Position numbers and translations under genes: made by a program. Below the pieces are notes generated by a model. The model had not been told where the DNA came from. It was given only the letters and a program-made list of their open reading frames with translations, and did not search any database. Below are positions 1 to 5,328 of a stretch of 20,128 nt of DNA, in pieces (within the stretch, counting starts at the first letter, position 1; every line of letters starts with the position of its first letter). The stretch lies in the NCBI GenBank assembly GCA_023442755.1, contig JAEZXS010000379.1:1-20128 (forward strand), read 5' to 3'. Source of the DNA: Pseudomonadota bacterium. GTDB taxonomy: Bacteria; Desulfobacterota; Syntrophobacteria; Syntrophobacterales; Syntrophobacteraceae.

Positions 1-611
1 GCTTTGTAGATGGCGTTTACTCCCTGTTCCGGCATGGAACCGTGCGCGGTTACGCCGCGCGTTACCGCCGAAAGCCACAGGGCGCCCTTGTGGCCGATCA
101 GGGGATAGTTGGACGTAGGTTCGGCAACGATCTGCAATCCGGCGGAAGGCAAGGGACCAAAGGAGGCAAGGCTATCCGCCCCCGAGCATCCCGTCTCCTC
201 GCCGGCGGTGAAAATGAGCAGCAGGTCGCACGTCGCTTGCCGCGAAACGTTCAGCGCTGCAGCTGTAATCGCGGCAACGCCGGACTTCATGTCGCTTGCC
301 CCGCGGCCGTAAAGCCTGCCCTCGGCAATTTCCCCGGCGAAAGGATCGTGGCTCCAGGCGGCGGCGCCGAGCGGAACCGTATCCATGTGGCCGCTCAGGC
401 AAAGCGCTTTTTCTCCGGAACCCCGGACCAGGTGCGCAATCAGGTTCGGCCTTCCGGGCGCCAGTTCGTGGTAGCAGACCGCGAACCCCGCATCCCGCAG
501 CAGTCCGCCGAGGAAATGGGCGCAACGTTTCTCGCTGCCGGGAGGGTTTATCGTGTCGAAGCGTATCAGTTCACGCGTCAGTTCCAGGACATCGCATCTT
601 CTTGTCACCAT
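1..611 (-). CDS. M20-family metallopeptidase (ArgE/DapE-like), 3' end beyond window
   Basis: Reading leftward from ATG at 611-609, the frame stays open to the left edge (203 codons). Residues seen: GHMDTV with H75 and D77 (first metal ligand and its partner), GRGASDMKSG with bridging Asp D107, TAGEETG with catalytic and ligand Glu E138/E139, a further AEPT Glu (E164), and TAHGSMPEQGVNAIYK with the conserved lid-domain His (H190). This is the M20 di-zinc amidohydrolase pattern (acetylornithine deacetylase, succinyl-diaminopimelate desuccinylase, carboxypeptidase G2-like). The N-terminus (residues 7-25, with FDTINPPG) also fits the family. The substrate cannot be read from this part. No stop separates it from the upstream Liv remnants, so it may be translated from 611 or as the tail of a longer chimeric product. 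The enzyme probably was a peptide or amino-acid hydrolase downstream of a Liv importer (inference). Confidence 0.88.
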   Translation of the reverse strand, partial: MVTRRCDVLELTRELIRFDTINPPGSEKRCAHFLGGLLRDAGFAVCYHELAPGRPNLIAHLVRGSGEKALCLSGHMDTVPLGAAAWSHDPFAGEIAEGRLYGRGASDMKSGVAAITAAALNVSRQATCDLLLIFTAGEETGCSGADSLASFGPLPSAGLQIVAEPTSNYPLIGHKGALWLSAVTRGVTAHGSMPEQGVNAIYK

Positions 612-773
612 CAGCTCCCCGGTCTGTCGGTTGAAATAGGCGCGATGCACTTCCGGGTTTGCCTGAAGCTCATCGGGCGTGCCGTGCGAAACCAGCCTTC
701 CCTTGGATAATACGTAACCATAGCGGCTGATTGCAAGCGTCTGGTGCACATTCTGCTCGACCAGGAAGAATGT
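612..773 (-). pseudogene. C-terminal remnant of LivF-type branched-chain amino acid ABC ATPase
   Basis: The minus-strand frame reads FFLVEQNVHQTLAIS, then YGYVLSKGRLVSHGTPDEL, then NPEVHRAYF. This is the typical end of LivF ATPases: the H-loop region VEQN, the GYVL..G strand, and the ANP.V..AYL tail. Walker A, Walker B and the signature motif are all absent, so it cannot be a working ATPase. After the tail (NRQTGEL) there is no stop and the frame runs straight into the M20 start at 611. The upstream edge at about 771-775 abuts LivK sequence, so LivH, LivM, LivG and most of LivF appear to be missing between the two. Confidence 0.8.
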
Positions 774-1061
774 TTGTAGCCCAGCCCGGTCATGAACTTG
801 GCGTTCGTTTCGTTCTGGTTGATCATGGTTCCGTTGACCCGGTTGACCTCCCTTGTAATCGTTGGCATAGGTGATGTCCGGAAGAACCGCGCCCCAGACT
901 ACGACCGGGAGACCGAACTTGTGATAGACTCCGATCGTTCCCATTGCCACCGCCGAGCAGTAGTGCGTGGCGCCCGCGATGATTTCCTTGTTGGCCGCCG
1001 CCTTGGTCGCTACCTGCACGCCGATGATCGTTTTGCATTCGTCATCGAGGGGAACGAGTTC
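774..1061 (-). pseudogene. Fragment of LivK-type periplasmic amino-acid-binding protein, frameshifted
   Basis: The minus strand reads ELVPLDDECKT, then KEIIAGATHYCSAVAMG, then FGLPVVVWGAVLPDITYAND. After that the match moves to another frame, KEVNRVNGTMINQNETNAKF and then MTGLGYK. This resembles the first lobe of Leu/Ile/Val-type periplasmic binding proteins. The frame change fits one extra C (plus strand) in the CCC run at 850-852. No signal peptide and no second lobe are present. The sequence stops abruptly at about 773 and continues as a LivF tail. It is a decayed fragment, not a functional binding protein. Confidence 0.78.
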
Positions 1062-1214
1062 GTATAGCTCCTTAAGTAGTGAATCCGTAGTACCCGCTTC
1101 CGCTTCGCGAGAGGTGAACGGCGGCAGGCCGTCCGTTCGATCCGCTTCAGAGCAACAAGCCTGCCAAAGCGCTTCCCTGGCCGATTTTATGCGGATTGTT
1201 CTTTTATTATCCAT
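1062..1214 (-). other. Unidentified ~51-codon leader in frame with the LivK remnant
   Basis: ATG at 1214-1212 opens a frame reading MDNKRTIRIKSAREALWQ, then ADRTDGLPPFTSREAEAG, then TTDSLLKELY before the LivK-like part begins. It has no signal peptide and does not look like the N-terminus of a binding protein. I do not recognise it. The mix of charged and helical residues would suit the start of a small cytoplasmic protein captured by a rearrangement. No convincing ribosome binding site precedes the ATG, so expression is uncertain. Confidence 0.35.
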
Positions 1215-1351
1215 AATTATTGATACAAAGTGGTTGTGTTTTAGAGAACCGACACATTTTTGTCAGGTCTTGGAAGGAAAGTGGGGTGAGCACTGCATCA
1301 AGAGGAATGCGGGCCTGAAGGCGCGAGGGCATCAGCGTAGTTGAAAGCTCG

Positions 1352-2248
1352 TCATTCCTCATCTTCGTCGCCATTGCCGTAGCGCGCCCTGCTTATTTTC
1401 ACGCGGACGAAGGCGGCTATAGCCAGGACTGCGGCAACGAAAAAGAGTATTTCGTACAGGTTCTGACTTGCCCAGATCAGCCATTCGCTTTTTCGCTGCA
1501 TATCTTCGATCCATGCCGTCTGCACGTCATGAAACGATACGGACAATGCCTTTGGGAAAGCCGATTCGACCGGTTCCCCCTTTCCCATTTCGTGGAGGAT
1601 GCCGACAAGACCCCGGACGCCGAAACGGGCGGTAACATAAGAAATGAAATCTCGGCTTTCATGATAGGCGAGGGAAATGCCTTCGCGGTCCATCGGAAAG
1701 AATGCGGAGAGCCTTTGGAGAGGAATGAAACGTCTGGCTATCTCCAGACGGCTGACCGGAACAGCTTCGCCGGCCAGGATTTCGCCCAGGGTACCGCTCA
1801 CCCATTGGCAGACTCCCTCGTCGAGCCATCTTGGAATGTCGGTTTTTACGATATGATCGTGGAGCAGCAGGTGACAAAGTTCGTGTTTGTATGTGTCGCC
1901 AAGGATGTAGGGATTAGCGGTGGAAGGCGAAATAAAGAGCACGACGAGATGATCGGAAGGGATTGCCAGGGCGGATACGAACCTGCTGCCGCCCAGTCTT
2001 TCGAAGTTCTCCCTGCTTGCCGTCAGCAGAACCACTGGTTTTGAGAGAAACGCCCAGTCGAGGGTTTTTTCGAGTTCCGCCTTTGTTTTCGGGTGGATTT
2101 GCCGGATGTAGTCGGATTCGGGTTGAAGGCCGGCATCCCCTATGATTACCAGTTCTTCATCATGAAACAGGACCCGTTCCTGGGCACGGGCGGGGCCGCC
2201 CGGAAAGAGCAGCCATACTGTCAGGAGTATAATCAGGACGGGTTTCAT
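1352..2248 (-). CDS. Secreted HExxH (gluzincin, peptidase MA-like) protein with C-terminal membrane anchor
   Basis: The protein is 298 aa from ATG at 2248. This start is preferred over an upstream in-frame ATG because it begins directly with a signal peptide (residues 1-22, KPVLIILLTVWLLFPGGPARA). The zinc-peptidase motif HELCH is at 122-126, followed 18 residues later by WLDEG (E144), the expected third ligand of the MA clan. One hydrophobic segment (about 264-284) is followed by a short basic/acidic cytoplasmic tail. This fits a periplasmic peptidase-like domain tethered to the inner membrane. The substrate is unknown. The spacing from a weak AGGAAGG to the ATG is long, so initiation may be inefficient. 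The gene is divergent from the nuclease gene at 2421 and shares a 172-bp intergenic region with it. Confidence 0.82.
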   Translation of the reverse strand: MKPVLIILLTVWLLFPGGPARAQERVLFHDEELVIIGDAGLQPESDYIRQIHPKTKAELEKTLDWAFLSKPVVLLTASRENFERLGGSRFVSALAIPSDHLVVLFISPSTANPYILGDTYKHELCHLLLHDHIVKTDIPRWLDEGVCQWVSGTLGEILAGEAVPVSRLEIARRFIPLQRLSAFFPMDREGISLAYHESRDFISYVTARFGVRGLVGILHEMGKGEPVESAFPKALSVSFHDVQTAWIEDMQRKSEWLIWASQNLYEILFFVAAVLAIAAFVRVKISRARYGNGDEDEE

Positions 2249-2420
2249 GAGGTTGTCTGCCGATCCTTCCTGAAATGTGTCGCATGTTTTTGTAAGATAA
2301 TAATCCCAGTTGAATTTCCGAATTTGCTCTTTTTCGTACTTACAAGTTATCCTAAAATCCGCTAGTCTGACAGTAAGTTTAATTCGGTTCTTTTTCACCG
2401 AATAAGAAGGGGGGTGCCAT
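2249..2420. promoter_or_regulatory. Divergent promoter region between peptidase and nuclease genes
   Basis: This AT-rich 172-bp stretch must hold promoters for both neighbours. A plausible plus-strand pair is TTGCTC (2324-2329) and TATCCT (2348-2353), 18 bp apart. For the minus strand an AT-rich TATTAT/TATCTT area lies near 2295-2305, with no clear -35. Calls are by eye only. Confidence 0.3.
2382..2403 (+). promoter_or_regulatory. 7-bp inverted repeat in the leader of the nuclease gene
   Basis: ATTCGGT (2382-2388) and ACCGAAT (2397-2403) are perfect inverted arms around an 8-nt pyrimidine-rich loop. They end just before the strong ribosome binding site AAGGGGGG at 2407-2414. This could be an mRNA hairpin near the ribosome binding site or an operator. 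Confidence 0.4.
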
Positions 2421-3047
2421 ATGCGCCGATGCTCGATATTACTGCCGGTCTGCCTGTTTCTGCTGTTCCCGTCATTGTGCTTCGCTTGGCAGGGCAAAGT
2501 CGTTTCAGTCAACGATGGGGACTATGTCAGCGTCCTGCATGACGGTAAGAGTGAGCGGGTAAGGCTATATGGAGTGGACTGCCCCCGTAAACACCAGGAA
2601 AACTATCAGCAGGCGAAGGACTTCGTCTCGAAACTCATTGCAGGCAAGATTGTTGAGGTCGAACCCCTGGGAAAAGATAATTTCGGGCGCACCGTTGCTT
2701 TTGTCACCCTGGACGGGAAAAACGTGAGTCGGGAACTGCTTGCAGCCGGGTTTGCCTGGGTTCACACCAGGGAGTGCAGGCGCGGTGAGTGCCGGGAGTG
2801 GGTGGAACTGGAAATAGAGGCCAAGAAAATGAAAGTCGGTCTCTGGGCCTCGCCAAACCCCATTCCGCCCTGGGAGTTCAAGGAAGGCAAGCAGGTTTCC
2901 GCGATATACAGCGGGAACGTCGTCACCCATGTTTTCCATTCATCGAATTGTTCGGAGTTCAACTGTAAAAGCTGCATCGTGACTTTCAAGAGCCGTGCGA
3001 AAGCCGTGGCGGCAGGTTATTCCCCCTGCAGCCAGTGCAGTCCCTGA
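2421..3047 (+). CDS. Secreted staphylococcal-nuclease-like (SNase) protein with C-terminal Cys-rich metal-binding-like domain
   Basis: The 208-aa protein has a signal peptide at residues 1-22, ending SLCFA. The SNase beta-barrel follows: GKVVSVNDGDYVSV, RVRLYGVDCP (Arg R48 and metal-ligand Asp D53), FGRTVAFV (second catalytic Arg, R90) and a C-terminal helix ending GLWASPN. In the usual D-x-P-E motif the Glu (E43 of S. aureus nuclease) is Arg here (R56), so catalysis may be altered or lost. After about residue 158 comes a second module, SGNVVTHVFHSSNC...NC..C....F.S...A...GYSPCSQC, with C177, C182, C185, C203 and C206. It resembles the Ada-type Cys-rich metal-binding module often attached to SNase proteins. 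A strong ribosome binding site (AAGGGGGG) precedes the ATG. It would act outside the cytoplasm on nucleic acid, if active. Confidence 0.87.
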   Translation: MRRCSILLPVCLFLLFPSLCFAWQGKVVSVNDGDYVSVLHDGKSERVRLYGVDCPRKHQENYQQAKDFVSKLIAGKIVEVEPLGKDNFGRTVAFVTLDGKNVSRELLAAGFAWVHTRECRRGECREWVELEIEAKKMKVGLWASPNPIPPWEFKEGKQVSAIYSGNVVTHVFHSSNCSEFNCKSCIVTFKSRAKAVAAGYSPCSQCSP

Positions 3048-3099
3048 TAGCGGACTACGCCAAACCTCGTGTATCTATTCAAATTTGATTACCATAATC

Positions 3100-3123
3100 C
3101 GATATGTCGGATGTGACATATCG
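3100..3123. promoter_or_regulatory. 9-bp perfect inverted repeat, operator-like or weak terminator
   Basis: CGATATGTC (3100-3108) and GACATATCG (3115-3123) are perfect inverted arms around a 6-bp spacer, GGATGT. The site lies 53 bp after the nuclease stop. There is no T run after the second arm, so a protein-binding site is more likely than an intrinsic terminator. The rest of 3048-3332 is AT-rich and has no gene. Confidence 0.5.
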
Positions 3124-3257
3124 ATCTTTGTCATTCTCATTTGAACGCAGCACCAAACCTTTGGCAACATTCCTAGCCGTATTCTCCTATAAAAAATCAT
3201 AAAAGACCTTGCTTGTATTTAAATCAATGATGAAATGTAGTGGAAGTTTTCCTTATA

Positions 3258-3276
3258 AACTGCATATAATGCAGTT
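3258..3276 (+). promoter_or_regulatory. Palindrome enclosing a consensus -10 box ahead of the MucR-like gene
   Basis: AACTGCAT (3258-3265) and ATGCAGTT (3269-3276) are perfect 8-bp inverted arms with a 3-bp spacer. The exact consensus -10 hexamer TATAAT (3265-3270) lies across the centre. It is 57 bp upstream of the ATG at 3333. No good -35 is visible at the expected distance (about 3242-3247). A dimeric repressor bound here would block the promoter; autoregulation by the zinc-finger protein downstream is the simplest guess. Confidence 0.5.
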
Positions 3277-3332
3277 GGCCTTAGACGTTGGCTAATTAAG
3301 CCGATCTCATTTTACTAACACGGAGCCCCCCA

Positions 3333-3857
3333 ATGCAGAAAACACTTGTCGAAATTGCATCAGAGCTGGTTCAAACTCAGGTGTCTCTTACTTCCATGTC
3401 AGCCGGCGAGATAGCGTCTTCACTCCGCCAGGTATTCAGTGCTTTGCAGGAACTGCAGAAATCCGAGGAGGAAGGGACCCGGCCAGCTCAGACCCCAGAA
3501 GGGATTCCGGAAGCTTTGGAAGAGAAACCCGCGGTTGCTCCCGAAAATTCCATCCTCAATGATAAAGTGATTTGCCTTGAATGTGGTGCCGAATTCAAGC
3601 AGCTCAGCCAGAAGCATTTATCCGTTCACAATATGACGCCAAAAGAGTACAAGAAGAAGTACGGCTTTCCCCTCAGGGCCCCTCTTTCGGCAAAGTCTCT
3701 GACCAAGGCCAGGAGCAGGGCGGCAAAAAAGCGCGGATTGCCGGAAAATCTCGTTAAATACCAGGAGGAGAGGAAGCAGAAGATGTCTTCCACTCCTCTG
3801 GAGGGGGCTGGAGCCGCTGAGAAAGCCCCGGCTCGCAAAAGGGCTCCCAGAAGATAA
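3333..3857 (+). CDS. MucR/Ros-family zinc-finger transcriptional regulator
   Basis: The 174-aa protein carries the Ros/MucR core: VICLECGAEFKQLSQKHLSVH, with zinc ligands C81, C84, H95 and H99, followed by the hallmark NMTPKEYKKKYGFP. The N-terminal half (1-45) is helical and suits the dimerising or oligomerising segment of this family. Residues 46-72 are a Pro/Glu-rich linker. The C-terminus (121-174) is very basic and likely adds DNA contacts. Ros/MucR proteins bind AT-rich sites and control exopolysaccharide, motility and cell-cycle genes, mostly in Alphaproteobacteria; homologues occur in Deltaproteobacteria. Ribosome binding site GGAG lies 10 nt upstream. A palindrome with a -10 box sits just upstream and a terminator-like hairpin follows. 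Confidence 0.87.
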   Translation: MQKTLVEIASELVQTQVSLTSMSAGEIASSLRQVFSALQELQKSEEEGTRPAQTPEGIPEALEEKPAVAPENSILNDKVICLECGAEFKQLSQKHLSVHNMTPKEYKKKYGFPLRAPLSAKSLTKARSRAAKKRGLPENLVKYQEERKQKMSSTPLEGAGAAEKAPARKRAPRR

Positions 3858-3874
3858 GTATGACTGCGATGTAA

Positions 3875-3915
3875 CGGGCGCCGGCATCAGCACCTCCCGG
3901 CGCTCGACTCTTTTT
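3875..3915 (+). terminator. Intrinsic terminator-like hairpin after the MucR-like gene
   Basis: CGGGCGCCGG (3875-3884) pairs with CCGGCGCTCG (3897-3906) around a 12-nt loop, a 10-bp stem with one G-U pair. ACTC and then TTTTT (3911-3915) follow. It lies between the MucR-like stop and the diguanylate cyclase start at 3933, so read-through would be needed for co-transcription unless the cyclase has its own promoter. Confidence 0.6.
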
Positions 3916-3932
3916 GCTCATGCGGGTGGCGG

Positions 3933-4985
3933 ATGAAGGACAGCGCAAAGACCAGGGAAGAACTGTCGGAGGAACTGGCGGCATTGCGCCGGCGCGTCGC
4001 CGAGTTGGAATCTTTTCATGATGAGCACAAAAGAGTGGACGAAGCCCTTCGAGAAAGTGAGGAGCGTTTCCGCTTCATGGCGGAAGCAACCGGCGATGTC
4101 CTGTATCGGCTCAAGTACTCCTCCATGAAATACGACTATATCAGTCCCTCCATCGCCAAGCTTACCGGGTATTCTCCGGAGGAAATAAACGCCATCGGGT
4201 TGTCCAACCTGATAATGAGCATCGAGGATCTCGGAGAGAAAAAGCTCTCGACGGCGGATATCGAGAAGACCCGGCAGGAGGGCAAAACAGGCGAGTATCG
4301 GGCAGACTACCTGGTAAAGACCAGGGGGGGAGTCCTCAAATGGCTCGGGGATCACTCCTATCCCTGGTACGACGGGTACGGGACCCTGATAGGCTCCGTC
4401 GGGATCTTGAGCGACATTACGGAGCGCAAGCAGATGGAGGCCACGCTCCGGGAGATGAACCAGGAACTGAAGCGCCTTGCCTCCCTGGACGGATTGACGC
4501 AGGTTGCCAACCGGCGCAGGCTGGATGAGTTCATAGGCCTGGAGTGGAGGCGCGCCAGGCGCGAGCAGACGCCTTTTTCTCTGATCCTGAGCGATATAGA
4601 CAGTTTCAAACTCTACAACGACACTTACGGGCACCTGGCCGGCGACGACTGCCTCAAGGCGGTCGCCATGGCGATTCAGGATTGCGTCAGGCGGCCCATG
4701 GACCTGGTGGCGCGCTATGGCGGGGAAGAGTTTGCCGTGGTTCTGCCAAATACGGAGCCCGATGGAGCTTTCTACATGGCCCAGACCATCGGTATCGCCG
4801 TTATGAATCTTGGCATTATCCATTCCCGCTCGACCGCCTGCGGATTCGTCACTATAAGCAGCGGGGTTGGCACCATGGTGCCCTGCGGCGACCGATCACC
4901 GGAGGTGCTCATTTCTCTTGTCGATGCCGGGCTCTACGAAGCCAAGAAGCTGGGAGGCAACCTGGTGGTGCCCAAAGGCCTGTAG
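3933..4985 (+). CDS. PAS-GGDEF diguanylate cyclase
   Basis: The 350-aa soluble protein has an N-terminal coiled coil (about 5-45), a PAS domain (about 46-165, ending GILSDITERKQ) and a linker helix (166-182). A GGDEF domain follows (about 183-348). The active-site signature GGEEF (263-267) is intact. The metal-binding DID is at 221-223 and the inhibitory I-site RxxD is RPMD (254-257), five residues before GGEEF, so product feedback is expected. It makes c-di-GMP from two GTP, controlled by a signal sensed by the PAS domain. No transmembrane segment is seen, so it senses a cytoplasmic cue or partner. The start ATG follows GGGTGGCGG. It lies 75 bp after the MucR-like gene with a terminator-like hairpin between. 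Confidence 0.93.
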   Translation: MKDSAKTREELSEELAALRRRVAELESFHDEHKRVDEALRESEERFRFMAEATGDVLYRLKYSSMKYDYISPSIAKLTGYSPEEINAIGLSNLIMSIEDLGEKKLSTADIEKTRQEGKTGEYRADYLVKTRGGVLKWLGDHSYPWYDGYGTLIGSVGILSDITERKQMEATLREMNQELKRLASLDGLTQVANRRRLDEFIGLEWRRARREQTPFSLILSDIDSFKLYNDTYGHLAGDDCLKAVAMAIQDCVRRPMDLVARYGGEEFAVVLPNTEPDGAFYMAQTIGIAVMNLGIIHSRSTACGFVTISSGVGTMVPCGDRSPEVLISLVDAGLYEAKKLGGNLVVPKGL

Positions 4986-5105
4986 CTACTCTCGAATTCT
5001 TCGTTATTCCTGCCGTTTGCCCCTCGATTCCCTGAAAACCGGACATTCATCACCGATGTAGAATGCGGCAATCAGCATCAATTTCGCCGGAACTGATTTT
5101 GCTTA

Positions 5106-5133
5106 TGGACAATTTCCGGAGTACCGATATACA
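5106..5133 (+). promoter_or_regulatory. Possible sigma-70-type promoter upstream of the hybrid kinase
   Basis: TGGACA (5106-5111) and TATACA (5128-5133) are 16 bp apart, about 195 bp before the chosen kinase start. The remaining gene-free stretch 4986-5328 shows no other clear element. Confidence 0.3.
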
Positions 5134-5328
5134 TTATGAACCAAGAGTTAATATTCTCTTTTCTAATATTCTATTCGAGTTGATCCGGAAACACCCGAGC
5201 CCTCTTTGCTGCGGGACTATGTTATAGAGAGTGTTGCAGTTCTGATCACGCGACCAATGCGGGTGTGCTTCCTGACTATGGGCCGATATTGTGTACGACT
5301 GGCAATCGCGCGTTTTTCCGGAGGCTCC

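Noticed and set aside
42..710. 222-aa plus-strand ORF
   Set aside because: It is antisense to the M20/LivF frame, whose catalytic motifs are clear. The plus frame has Arg/Gly-rich, low-complexity composition.
2249..2512. N-terminal extension of the HExxH peptidase by 88 residues
   Set aside because: It would bury the signal peptide inside the protein and would overlap the nuclease gene's start and promoter region.
3918..4823. 301-aa minus-strand ORF
   Set aside because: It lies opposite the PAS-GGDEF gene, which has intact motifs. The antisense frame shows no domain.
5206..5328. Longer start for the hybrid kinase
   Set aside because: There is no ribosome binding site, and the added 41 residues are atypical. 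The ATG at 5329 has GGAGG just upstream.
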